56,747 nt of DNA from Marinifilum sp. Lineage in GTDB: Bacteria; Bacteroidota; Bacteroidia; Bacteroidales; CG2-30-32-10. The position numbers were made by a program, and so were the translations under genes. Of this stretch, positions 1-9,292 are shown piece by piece (within the stretch, counting starts at the first letter, position 1; the number at the start of each line of letters is the position of its first letter). Below the pieces are notes generated by a model. It saw only the letters and a list, made by a program, of their open reading frames with translations. It ran no database searches and was not told the origin of the DNA. The DNA is taken from positions 353-57,099 of the forward strand of contig DYDE01000010.1 in NCBI GenBank assembly GCA_020718065.1. Reading direction: 5' to 3'.

Positions 1-150
1 CAATTTTTAGAAGTCCCGTTAAATTATTATTGGTCTCTGATATTACTATCAAAGATATGGCTACTCTACATTGTTATAGAAAATAAAAATAATTTAAGGA
101 AATATAATATAGAAATAGGCAAGCATTGATTTGCTTAATCAATAGAACAC

Positions 151-3100
151 CTATATTTTATCAATGATTGCAACCCATTTTTGGATCTTTTGAAATAATG
201 CTTCAAGAAGTATGGGTTTAGAAAGATAATCGTCCATGCCCTGGGCTATATAAAATTCAGCATCTCCTTCCATAGCGTCAGCAGTGAGCGCAATTACCGG
301 AGGAACATTTTTAAATCTTTTTTTAAGTTCTAAAGTAGCTGAAAGGCCATCCATTATTGGCATCTGAATGTCCATAAAAATCATATCAAATTTATTTTCC
401 TCAAACATTTTTAGGGCTTCCACCCCATTTGTAGCTACTTCTGAAGTACATCCCAAATTGTGGAGCATCATACCAAGTATTTTTGAATTAACAAATTTGT
501 CTTCTACTATTAGTATGTTTAAATTAAAAGAAGAATGTTCTTCGCTTTTATAAGTTTTGTTGTGTTTTTCCAATTCGGTTTCTGTTACCGGTTCTGCAAC
601 AAAAGTAAACCAGAAAACACTCCCTTTATCTTTTTCGCTCGAAAGACCAACATCACCACCCATCAATACAACAAGTTCTTTACAAATGGAAAGTCCCAAA
701 CCAGCTCCTTCGAAATGTCTGGTTTTAGAAGAGTCTATCTGGGAAAATTTATTAAACAATATTTTTTGATGCTCTGCTGTTATCCCAATTCCTGTATCGA
801 TGATTTCAATTTTCATGAATACCTTTTCATTGAGCATCGACTGAATATAGTTGATTGTAATGCTGCCCTTTTCAGTAAATTTTATTGAATTCGAAAGGAA
901 GTTGGTAATGATTTGATTTACTCTATATTCATCAATTTTAATGAACTCGTTAAGTGTATTTGAATAATTTACAATAAAAGTGATGTCTTTTTGTTTTACC
1001 AAAGCTTTAAAAAGTTGTTTGGCTTTTCGGCTGATATCATGTATGTTTACAATTTTGGGATGCAAAACAATTTTTCCTGCTTCTATTCTCGACAGATCAA
1101 GTGTATTGTTGATTATGTTTAAAAGATTATCTGATGCTTCCTTAATGGTTTCGGTATAACTAAGTTGGGTTTCGTCAAGCTTTGTTTTCATTAAAAAGCC
1201 GATCATCCCAATAATGCCATTCATTGGGGTGCGCATTTCGTGACTCATGTTTGCAAGAAAGTGTTGTTTAAACTTTGCTGTATTTTCGGCAATTTCTTTT
1301 TGTATAAGCAATTCTTCAGAATTCTTTTGTTTGGTAATATCAATACAAAAACCTTCAAAATATAATGTTTTCCCTTTTTTGTCTTTCACAGCACGAACAT
1401 CTTCATAAACCCAAAATACACTCCCGTTTTTTCGTTTTGCCTGAAATTCAAATCCCTTGATATAAGATTGTTTTTCCATTATTTCAAGAAATTGTTTTCT
1501 GTTTTCCGGATCAAAATAATGCAACTTGGTTATATCATCTTTTGATTGAAGCAAATCTTCTGCTTTTTCATACCCATACATTTTTGCAAAAGCAGGGTTT
1601 ACAGTAATGAATTTTCCATCAACTGTTGATTGAAAAACACCTTCAAAGGCTGATTCAAATATAGATCTGTATTTATTTTCAGCTTCAAGAAGTTTTGAAG
1701 TAGTTTTAATCCGACTGGTTACATCTGTTATAAAACCTTCCAATGCAATAACATCTCCATTATCAGCATATATCCCTCTGCCTCTTTCCCAAACCCATTT
1801 TATTTCACCAGTTGCTGTGGTAATTGTATATTCATGCTCGAATTGTTGTTTCTCTTTTAGTATTTGTTGCCATTTATCCCAAAGTAGTTCTCTAAATTCA
1901 AAGTTTATGATATCGTTAAAAGCAAGTTTATTATTAAATAAAAAATCTTCTGCTTCGTAACCCGTTAGTTCTTTACATTCACCACCAATAAATTCCATGG
2001 TCCAGTCTTTATCGTTTAGACAACGATACACAATACCCTGTAAATTGCTTATAAGTGTACTAATTTGCCTTTGTTTTTCCAAAAGGGCTTCTTTAGCGAT
2101 TTGTTGTTCGGTAGTATCTCTGAAAATACTCAACAATAATGGTTTATTTGTTTCTTCCAGAATGTAGGCATTTGATACTTCGAACCACTTTACTTCATTA
2201 TTCCATAAGGTTACCTTTTTATTAAAATGAAATTTTATTTCTCTCTTCTTAAAACGTTCAATAAAACTAAGAACTTGTTTTTCCTGACTTGTATCATTGT
2301 ATATAATTGAATAATTAAAACCTTCTAATTGTTTACTATTCATTCCAACCATTTTGCAATATGCATCATTAGTGAGAATACATATCCCATTTTCGTCTAT
2401 CAAACGCATTCCATCAAATGAGTTTGTCCATACAGATCTGAATTGTAATTCATTTTTTCTAAGCAAGTCCTCATTTTCTTTTCTTTTGCTAATGTCTTTC
2501 ATAACACCAACAATCATTTCGGTATTTCCATAGTCGTCGTTTATAGCACTTACCATCAATTCTGCCCAAAAGAAACTACCATCTTTTTTTAATAGCCGTT
2601 TTTCGAAATGCTCTGTTTTAGTTTCTGAATTCAATAATGATCTAACAACTTCTTTTGTTTGAGTTATATCGTCAGGATGAGTGATCGAAATATTTGTAAT
2701 TTGATACATCTCGTTCTTTTTATACCCTAATTTTTCATACCAGTATTTATTAAATAAAATAAAGCGTCCTTCTTTATTAATAATACCAATACCTATATCA
2801 GCTGTATTTACCAAAGATTCTAATATTTTCTCTCTATCTTTAATAATTTTATTAAGTAGATTGAGCTTTTTTAAAATACCGGTGAGTTCATCGTTTTGTG
2901 CCTGTATTTCTTCGTTTCTCTCATTAATGTCCTGACTTATACTTTCTATTTCTTCATTTTTAGATATAAGCTGTATTTCTTGCTGTTTGCGTTCTGTAAT
3001 ATCCTGTATGGTTCCAATTAACGATACAACCTTACCTTCATTATCAATACCAACTTTACCCAATCCAAATACCCATCTGATTTCCCCATCATTTTTACGA

Positions 3101-4668
3101 ATTATTCTATATTCTTTATTAAAAGGTTTGTGTTTTAATAAAATATCCTCTTTAAGATATTTGTTCATCATTTCAATATCATCTGGATGAATGATGTTTA
3201 ACCATCCTTGTATGCTTTTAGTATAGTTCTTATCAATTCCAAAAATCTGATCAAGAATTTCAGATGATTCCCATACCCCTTTAATAAAATCTGTTTTATA
3301 AGACCCAATAAAAGCTGCTCGTTGCGACTCCTTGAAGAAGAACTCACTTTCCTGTAAAGCTTCTTGTACTTTTTTGCGAATAGAAATATCACGGACAGAA
3401 GCCATTATTCTTTCCACACCCCTAATTCTGCTTCTTGATAAAGAAACTTCAACCCATAAAAGATCCCCATTTTTCTTTTTAGCAAGCCATTCAAAAGTAT
3501 TTGCTTCTGTTTTATTAGTTTTTGACATCATTTTCTTCGCACGTTCTTCCGAAAATCCATGATCAGTTGCAAATATATTTGATGAAATTTCCCCAACAAC
3601 ATCTTGTTTGTTATCATAACCAAACATTTTTAATGTAGTCTTATTAACATCAATCACTTTGCCTGTATCTGTATCATGAATAAATAAAGCATCACTGGTA
3701 GAATCAAAAATTTCCTGATAATTGTGCTGGGTTTCCTGAATTTTTTCCTTAGCTATTGTTAATTCTTCGTTAGATTGACGAAGTTCATCAATGAGTTGTA
3801 CGTATTCGTTAAACTGTTTTTGTATTTCCTTATCTTGAAGTTCTATTTCGGCATTTTTAATTAAAATCTGGCGATCTTGTTTGTATTTTTCAGTTATATC
3901 TCTAAATATCGCTACAACCTGATTAAGTGAAGACTGATAAGCTGTAACTTCAAAAACCCCATCAACGTTTTCATCCTTATAAGTTATCTGATTGGTTTGC
4001 CATAAACCTCCATTTTTGGCTATTTTAAGGTATTCATTAGGAACTTCTGTATTAGTGAGCATAGGAAATGCTTCATCAATTGTTTTGTTTATTAAATTGT
4101 TATGCGTAATTCCTAAAATATTATCTGCTGCAGGGTTTGCTCCTATAAATACTAACTGCTCCTGTGCATTTAAATTATAAAAATGCATTCCCCAGGGAGC
4201 TGAAAAAATTGTTTTTAAAAAAACCTCCTCTTTTTCAATTACTTTATTTTCTAATTCATTTTTTTTTATTCTTTCTTTAAAAATGAATTGCACTTTTTGA
4301 ATGACAACTGGTAAAGTTTCAACAAGTTGTTTAGATTTAAGAACAAAGTCAACAGCTCCTAATTTAATGGCTTCCAGCGCCTCGTTCAATTTATTCTTTG
4401 TGGTCAGAAAAACAATTCCAACATTAATCTTATTATGATTTATTAACTTGATAATATCCAAACCAGACATATCCGGTAAAGAACAACTTAAAAAAACCAA
4501 TTCCGGTAATTTTTTTACAGATAAAAGAAAGTTAATGGCTTTTTGACCTTCTGGTATGATTTTAACGTTACAGCTGTTGTTTTCCAGAATATCCTTAATA
4601 AACAGCGAATCGATTTTATTATCATCAATAAGTAAAATGCTTATAACATTGGAATTTGAATTTTTCAC
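151..4668 (-). CDS. Hybrid sensor histidine kinase, REC-PAS(x7)-HisKA-HATPase-REC
   Basis: A 1505-aa, apparently cytoplasmic hybrid kinase with no signal peptide or membrane segment. Reading from the N-terminus I see a receiver-like domain (about 9-125), seven PAS domains (about 150-260, 317-432, 440-560, 615-735, 745-860, 870-990, 995-1115) with coiled-coil linkers, a HisKA domain with its H-box at H1143 (MSHEMRTPMNG), a HATPase with DTGIGI and GAGLGLS boxes, and a C-terminal receiver with phosphoacceptor D1433 (FMDIQMP). The N-terminal receiver keeps the acidic pair D15/D16 and a Lys near 112, but the phosphoacceptor position is Ser61 (LVFLSCSLPDMSG), so it is probably not phosphorylated in the usual way. 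It is the last gene of the chemotaxis run, 107 bp after cheB, and could be co-transcribed or have its own promoter. The stimulus is not predictable from sequence. Confidence 0.93.
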   Translation of the reverse strand: MKNSNSNVISILLIDDNKIDSLFIKDILENNSCNVKIIPEGQKAINFLLSVKKLPELVFLSCSLPDMSGLDIIKLINHNKINVGIVFLTTKNKLNEALEAIKLGAVDFVLKSKQLVETLPVVIQKVQFIFKERIKKNELENKVIEKEEVFLKTIFSAPWGMHFYNLNAQEQLVFIGANPAADNILGITHNNLINKTIDEAFPMLTNTEVPNEYLKIAKNGGLWQTNQITYKDENVDGVFEVTAYQSSLNQVVAIFRDITEKYKQDRQILIKNAEIELQDKEIQKQFNEYVQLIDELRQSNEELTIAKEKIQETQHNYQEIFDSTSDALFIHDTDTGKVIDVNKTTLKMFGYDNKQDVVGEISSNIFATDHGFSEERAKKMMSKTNKTEANTFEWLAKKKNGDLLWVEVSLSRSRIRGVERIMASVRDISIRKKVQEALQESEFFFKESQRAAFIGSYKTDFIKGVWESSEILDQIFGIDKNYTKSIQGWLNIIHPDDIEMMNKYLKEDILLKHKPFNKEYRIIRKNDGEIRWVFGLGKVGIDNEGKVVSLIGTIQDITERKQQEIQLISKNEEIESISQDINERNEEIQAQNDELTGILKKLNLLNKIIKDREKILESLVNTADIGIGIINKEGRFILFNKYWYEKLGYKKNEMYQITNISITHPDDITQTKEVVRSLLNSETKTEHFEKRLLKKDGSFFWAELMVSAINDDYGNTEMIVGVMKDISKRKENEDLLRKNELQFRSVWTNSFDGMRLIDENGICILTNDAYCKMVGMNSKQLEGFNYSIIYNDTSQEKQVLSFIERFKKREIKFHFNKKVTLWNNEVKWFEVSNAYILEETNKPLLLSIFRDTTEQQIAKEALLEKQRQISTLISNLQGIVYRCLNDKDWTMEFIGGECKELTGYEAEDFLFNNKLAFNDIINFEFRELLWDKWQQILKEKQQFEHEYTITTATGEIKWVWERGRGIYADNGDVIALEGFITDVTSRIKTTSKLLEAENKYRSIFESAFEGVFQSTVDGKFITVNPAFAKMYGYEKAEDLLQSKDDITKLHYFDPENRKQFLEIMEKQSYIKGFEFQAKRKNGSVFWVYEDVRAVKDKKGKTLYFEGFCIDITKQKNSEELLIQKEIAENTAKFKQHFLANMSHEMRTPMNGIIGMIGFLMKTKLDETQLSYTETIKEASDNLLNIINNTLDLSRIEAGKIVLHPKIVNIHDISRKAKQLFKALVKQKDITFIVNYSNTLNEFIKIDEYRVNQIITNFLSNSIKFTEKGSITINYIQSMLNEKVFMKIEIIDTGIGITAEHQKILFNKFSQIDSSKTRHFEGAGLGLSICKELVVLMGGDVGLSSEKDKGSVFWFTFVAEPVTETELEKHNKTYKSEEHSSFNLNILIVEDKFVNSKILGMMLHNLGCTSEVATNGVEALKMFEENKFDMIFMDIQMPIMDGLSATLELKKRFKNVPPVIALTADAMEGDAEFYIAQGMDDYLSKPILLEALFQKIQKWVAIIDKI

Positions 4669-4775
4669 TTAATGATTTTATAAAATGTAAGAAATATAAA
4701 TAATACTTTTACAAAACCAAATTTACAAATAGTATAATTAAAAAACAAGATAATACTTAAACATATTTCAATAAA

Positions 4776-5843
4776 TCATGTTTTTTTAATTATGTAATTT
4801 GCCATTTGCTCAAGGGGTAATATTTTATCCACACCACCTAGCTTAATTGCCTCTTTTGGCATGCCAAAAACCACACAAGATTTCTCATCTTGTGCAATTG
4901 TGTATGCACCTGCCTCTTTCATTTCTAACATTCCTTTTGCCCCATCATCGCCCATGCCAGTCATAATAATACCAAGTGCATTAGCACCTGCATATCTTGC
5001 AGTAGAACGAAAAAGGACATCAACAGAAGGACGATGTCTGTTTACGAGTGGACCTGATTTTATTTCCACAAAATATCTTGCACCACTTCGTTTAAGCAAC
5101 ATATGATAATTTCCTGGAGCAATTAATGCCCTCCCTCTAATAACACTATCATTATTTGCAGCTTCTTTAACTGTAATTTTACATAATTCATTCAAACGAT
5201 TGGCAAAGGATCTTGTAAACAATTCAGGCATATGTTGCACTATAATGATACCAGGAGCATCATGAGGCAATGCAACAAGAAATTCCCTTAAAGCTTCGGT
5301 GCCGCCAGTAGATGCGCCAACAGCTACCACTAATTCTGTTGTTTTTAGCATACTCGATTGATGCGATTTTTGCAAAATAACATCAGCAGAAAGTTTAGGT
5401 GTAACTTCTAATGGAGTTACTGATATTTTTTTTCTTTCAACCCTTGACATAGCGGCAGCCTTAACAGTATCGCAAAGCAGTATCTTAGATTCTTCAATAA
5501 ATTTTTTAGTATCAAGTTTGGGTTTAGTAATAATGCTTATTGCGCCATATTCTAAAGCTCTTATTGCTGTTTGCGAACCTTTATCAGTTAAACTCGAAAT
5601 TATAACAACAGGAATTGGATGTTGGGTCATTATTTTTCTAAGAAAGGTTAAACCATCCATTCTGGGCATTTCAATGTCAAGAGTAATTACATCAGGTATT
5701 TCCTCTTGTATTTTATGGGCAGCTACATACGGATCGGAAGCAGTTCCCATTACTTCAATTTCTTTATCTGATTGAAAAATAGAAGTTAAAGTTTGCCTAA
5801 CAACAGCTGAATCATCTACAATTAATACCCTGTATTTTTTCAT
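4776..5843 (-). CDS. cheB: CheB chemotaxis protein-glutamate methylesterase/deamidase
   Basis: A 355-aa protein of normal CheB length. It has an N-terminal receiver with phosphoacceptor D56 ([12 protein letters not shown]) and Lys108 in ITKPK, a linker at about 125-170, then the methylesterase domain with catalytic Ser178 ([10 protein letters not shown]), His204 (VQHMPELFT) and Asp300 ([11 protein letters not shown]). It removes methyl groups from, and deamidates, receptor glutamyl sites when phosphorylated by CheA, opposing the CheR encoded upstream. The start at 5843 ([11 protein letters not shown]) is the only one that keeps the whole receiver. It lies 19 bp downstream of cheD in the same operon. 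Confidence 0.97.
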   Translation of the reverse strand: MKKYRVLIVDDSAVVRQTLTSIFQSDKEIEVMGTASDPYVAAHKIQEEIPDVITLDIEMPRMDGLTFLRKIMTQHPIPVVIISSLTDKGSQTAIRALEYGAISIITKPKLDTKKFIEESKILLCDTVKAAAMSRVERKKISVTPLEVTPKLSADVILQKSHQSSMLKTTELVVAVGASTGGTEALREFLVALPHDAPGIIIVQHMPELFTRSFANRLNELCKITVKEAANNDSVIRGRALIAPGNYHMLLKRSGARYFVEIKSGPLVNRHRPSVDVLFRSTARYAGANALGIIMTGMGDDGAKGMLEMKEAGAYTIAQDEKSCVVFGMPKEAIKLGGVDKILPLEQMANYIIKKT

Positions 5844-5862
5844 ATTTCAGATTTTGAAATAA

Positions 5863-6363
5863 TTAATGCGTCTTTGTAGGAAATATTGGTTTATTTTCAA
5901 TATACTTATGTAATACCACCCCTGTGTTTGTATGAAACTGTATTTTTCTTCCAAAATCACCACCTGTATTATCACTAACAATAGGGATTTTTTCATTTTT
6001 TAACATTTCAAATGCCAATAAAACATTTTGTGACCCTATTTGAAAGGTTTTGTTTTGAGAAGTCATAATAATTTTTCCCCCACCAAACACTTTAGCAACA
6101 ATGTCTTTTTTTAAACTTCCATAAGAAATCATTTTATCAATTAGTTTTTCAATTGCAATATTCCCATATTTAGGCGTGGCTAATCCAATTCCATTCCAAA
6201 AAGGGAGCATATAGTGATTCATACCTCCTATATGAAGCTTTTTATCCCAAAGACACACAGAAACACATGAACCAAGTATAGTTTGTATAATCGAAGTTTT
6301 ATCAGATGCGAAAATAGAAGTTGGTTGCAAATAATGTTTTATAATATGTTCATTTGTCATCAA
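5863..6363 (-). CDS. cheD: CheD chemoreceptor glutamine deamidase
   Basis: A 166-aa protein. Catalytic Cys33 lies in GSCVSVCLWD and His50 in GGMNHYMLP; the 17-residue spacing equals that of the Cys27/His44 pair of Thermotoga CheD. The downstream AKVFGGGKI motif is also typical. CheD deamidates Gln residues in receptor methylation helices, and in some bacteria partners the CheC phosphatase. No cheC is visible here, so deamidation is the likelier role. It starts 2 bp after the stop of the kinase-like gene and sits 19 bp before cheB, so it is part of the operon. Confidence 0.96.
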   Translation of the reverse strand: MMTNEHIIKHYLQPTSIFASDKTSIIQTILGSCVSVCLWDKKLHIGGMNHYMLPFWNGIGLATPKYGNIAIEKLIDKMISYGSLKKDIVAKVFGGGKIIMTSQNKTFQIGSQNVLLAFEMLKNEKIPIVSDNTGGDFGRKIQFHTNTGVVLHKYIENKPIFPTKTH

Positions 6364-6365
6364 GT

Positions 6366-7268
6366 TTAAAATTTTTCTTTATCGTTAAACAAAAAATCGT
6401 TTCCTGTATTTGAAAAATCACCAATTTCATTATTAGAATTATTATCTGGAATTGTTGCAATAAAAGTAGTTCCCAATTTATTATCGCTCATTACGTCAAT
6501 CTTGCCATTTAAAATGTCTAACAGAGATTTAGAAACAGACAACCCCAATCCATGGCCTCTATTCTTGTCGTTAATACTATTATCTAATCTTTTAAAACGG
6601 TCAAAAATAATTTTCTGATCTTTTTTATCAATGTCAATGCCATGATCTTTTACGGAAATTGTAAATAAATCATCATCAATACTGCATTTTATTTCTATCT
6701 CGCTTGCATCATTACTAAATTTAATGGCATTACTTAATAAATTTATAATAATGACCCTTACTTTATTTGGATCGGTCTTAAAATTTGGATTTGTGTTCTT
6801 TTTAAAAGCACCCAAAAATTCAGTATTTATTATTAGTTTTTTCTTTTTTATTTCATTCTTAAAAGAATCTATTATTGAATTTACCAGATCTTTAATGTTT
6901 ACATTATATATATCAACTATTGCTTCTCCAGCCTCAAGTTTTGCAGCAATAAAAATATTATTTAGCTGAAAATCCAGATTAAATGCTTCAGAGTTTATCA
7001 AAGTTGCCATGCTTTTAATTTTATCAATATCATTGGGTTTTGATAAAACAATATTGTTTGATAGTCCAAGAATTGAAGCAAAGGGATTTATTATTTCGTT
7101 AGTAACATTTGAAATAAAATGTGAAATAACTTTTTCAGATTCTTCAAGTTTTTTATTTGTGAACACAAGCTGCTTTATTAAATCATTACAATCTTTTATT
7201 GTTTTATGATTTATACTTAGTCTCCTTTTTAGTTCCTCCAATAATTCGTCGTCAGAAAGTGCTTTCAT
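6366..7268 (-). CDS. Histidine-kinase-like protein lacking the phosphoacceptor His
   Basis: A 300-aa soluble protein with a short coiled N-terminus, a HisKA-like dimerisation region (about 45-115) and a HATPase domain (about 165-275). The N-box (LLSNAIKFSND) and G2 box (GHGLGLSVSK) are good. The H-box is divergent: where kinases read SHELRTPL this protein reads TNEIINPF, so the phosphoacceptor His is Asn57. The G1 box is DHGIDI instead of DxGxG. Autophosphorylation by the usual route is therefore unlikely. The ATG overlaps the cheR stop codon as ATGA, showing translational coupling between cheR and cheD. Possible roles are a pseudokinase or an ATP-dependent regulator of the array; neither is demonstrated. 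Confidence 0.85.
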   Translation of the reverse strand: MKALSDDELLEELKRRLSINHKTIKDCNDLIKQLVFTNKKLEESEKVISHFISNVTNEIINPFASILGLSNNIVLSKPNDIDKIKSMATLINSEAFNLDFQLNNIFIAAKLEAGEAIVDIYNVNIKDLVNSIIDSFKNEIKKKKLIINTEFLGAFKKNTNPNFKTDPNKVRVIIINLLSNAIKFSNDASEIEIKCSIDDDLFTISVKDHGIDIDKKDQKIIFDRFKRLDNSINDKNRGHGLGLSVSKSLLDILNGKIDVMSDNKLGTTFIATIPDNNSNNEIGDFSNTGNDFLFNDKEKF

Positions 7269-8194
7269 ATATTTTTATTTTTTAAATTGTAAATAGTAGG
7301 TTTAACAGTTTCCAGATTAACTCTCATATTGGTTATTGATTCGGAGTGTCCTAGAAAAAAATAACCATCTGGCTTAAGTTTAGTACACAATTTGTTTATA
7401 ACTTTTTCTTGTGTTATGCGGTCGAAATAAATTATTACATTTCTGCAAAAAATAACATCAAAGCTACTATTGATATCATAATAATCGTCCATGAAATTAA
7501 TTCTTTGAAAATTAACTTTACTTCTTAAAAGATTGCATATACGAATAGTAGGTTTATTGGTATCTTTACTTCTAAGCAAATATTTTTTTTTAAAATAAAT
7601 GGGAATATCATTAGCGATCTGAGCAGGGTAAATAGCATCCATTGCTTTTTTTAAAGCCCTTGTTGAAATATCTGACCCTACTATTGAATAATCAAATAAA
7701 AGATTTTGCTCAACCATATCATTTAGTACCATTGCTAAAGTATATGGCTCTTCACCAGTTGCACAACCAGCACTCCATATTTTGATAGCCCTGTTTTTAA
7801 ACCTACTGGTTAATTCAGGGATAACAGTTGTTTTAAGAAAATCAAAATGAGTAGGCTCTCTGAAAAAATCTGTTTTGTTTGTTGTAATAACATCAAACAT
7901 ATGATCCAGTTCCTTTTTCTTCCCTTCTCCACTAAACAAATAATTTAAATAATCGGAAAAATTGCTATGATTGGTATCTCTTAATCTCCTATGCAAACGA
8001 CTTTCAAGCATAGTTTTTTTAATTTCAGGCATTTTTATCCCAAGTTCTTTATAAATAAACTCACTAAGCATTTTAAATTGAGATGCACTCAATTTATTCA
8101 TAAATATTAAGTTAAGCTTTGATAGATCATCAGCCTTAGATCCTTCAATTTTTTGTTCTGTATTTTTTTTAATATTTGACAAATCGCTCAACAT
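7265..8194 (-). CDS. cheR: CheR chemoreceptor methyltransferase
   Basis: A 309-aa SAM-dependent methyltransferase that methylates receptor glutamates. It has the helical CheR N-domain (LSASQFKMLSEFIYKELGI, LHRRLR), the TTNKTDFFREPTHF motif, the SAM-binding loop WSAGCATGEEPYTLA and the late FCRNVIIYFD motif. The protein is about 30 residues longer at the N-terminus than usual, and M32 (MNKLSASQF) is an alternative start. Two downstream receptors end in FEKF preceded by acidic residues, which fits a CheR that docks on a C-terminal tether. Its stop overlaps the start of the kinase-like gene by 4 bases. Confidence 0.96.
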   Translation of the reverse strand: MLSDLSNIKKNTEQKIEGSKADDLSKLNLIFMNKLSASQFKMLSEFIYKELGIKMPEIKKTMLESRLHRRLRDTNHSNFSDYLNYLFSGEGKKKELDHMFDVITTNKTDFFREPTHFDFLKTTVIPELTSRFKNRAIKIWSAGCATGEEPYTLAMVLNDMVEQNLLFDYSIVGSDISTRALKKAMDAIYPAQIANDIPIYFKKKYLLRSKDTNKPTIRICNLLRSKVNFQRINFMDDYYDINSSFDVIFCRNVIIYFDRITQEKVINKLCTKLKPDGYFFLGHSESITNMRVNLETVKPTIYNLKNKNI

Positions 8195-8243
8195 TTATTT
8201 TTTATAATTTCTCCAATACCTTATGTAATCTTAAAATATCTTT

Positions 8244-9260
8244 TTAATTTCTTTTTTCTAATAAACCTGTAATTTTAATTAATTCTTTAACAATACCCTT
8301 ATTCATTATATTTAATTCGTCATTTTTTATAATTTGTTTCGAATCAATTTTACCTCCTTTATCAATAAAATTTAAAATCTGTTTTAATGATATTTGAATA
8401 CTATCAAAAATCTTCTGATTTTCGAGATAATCCAAATCGAAACTTTGCATAAGATCTCTTGTTAATATTGCAGAATGTTCATCAATAATGGTTTCAACTT
8501 CCTCTTCCAAAAGTTTTTCAAATTCAGCTTCATTAGATAATTCAACATTTTGTATTTCCTGCTTGAGATTTCTTATTTCTAATAATCTTTTTTGTGTGTT
8601 TAAAGTTTCTAATATCGCTTTTAAAATAGCATTCGCTGTTTTTACACCTATGTTTAGCACAAGACTATACTTATCAACAAATTGGACAGCAATAGGCAAT
8701 TCATCCTCTTTGGCAAGCTTCCTGAATGCTGACAATATGTTATTCCATATTCTGGTATATTTTTCGAGTTCGTCAAGTGTGTTAATGCTTGTCTTTTCAT
8801 TGAAATAAATACGTAGTGATTTTAGTGTATCATTGTTTTTATTGTTATCAACATCATCAACTATTAATGTTTGCTCAAATTCCTTAATAAAATGCTGTAT
8901 TACATCAAGTATTGTTTTGATAGAAGTAATAATTTCATTAAATAACTTAATTGAAGCTGGGTATTCTTCAGGTTTTATTTTTGAAGAGTTTAATAAATCA
9001 GATTTGGTGATATTTTCAATATCAGATTTCTTAAAAAAATTATGAAGAGGAGCATACCAAAATAAAGCAATTAAATCTTGCTGAACTTCATTTATTTGTT
9101 TCGAAGATTCATCAATTTTTGATAGAACACTTTCATTAAATGTTTTTGAACCTGCTTTGCTGTAGGTGTCTGTCAAAAACTGGTACTTTGAAAGTAAATC
9201 ATTACTTTCAATAATTTCTTTTAAGTTTTTAAAAAACATTAATGTTAGATTGCTTTGCAT
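8244..9260 (-). CDS. Unknown 338-aa helical protein encoded in the chemotaxis operon
   Basis: I do not recognise a family. The protein is soluble, strongly acidic and almost entirely helical, with no signal peptide or membrane segment. Residues about 215-265 form a charged, coiled-coil-like stretch with a run of Glu (LLEEEVETIIDE). Other segments read like amphipathic helices with many Ile, Leu and Lys. It lies 32 bp after the outer-membrane protein gene and 49 bp before cheR on the same strand, so it is very probably co-transcribed with cheR, cheD and cheB. A scaffold or adaptor role in the chemotaxis array is conceivable but is only a guess from position. Confidence 0.75.
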   Translation of the reverse strand: MQSNLTLMFFKNLKEIIESNDLLSKYQFLTDTYSKAGSKTFNESVLSKIDESSKQINEVQQDLIALFWYAPLHNFFKKSDIENITKSDLLNSSKIKPEEYPASIKLFNEIITSIKTILDVIQHFIKEFEQTLIVDDVDNNKNNDTLKSLRIYFNEKTSINTLDELEKYTRIWNNILSAFRKLAKEDELPIAVQFVDKYSLVLNIGVKTANAILKAILETLNTQKRLLEIRNLKQEIQNVELSNEAEFEKLLEEEVETIIDEHSAILTRDLMQSFDLDYLENQKIFDSIQISLKQILNFIDKGGKIDSKQIIKNDELNIMNKGIVKELIKITGLLEKRN

Positions 9261-9292
9261 AGTTTTATTTTTTATAGTTATTAAATAAATAA

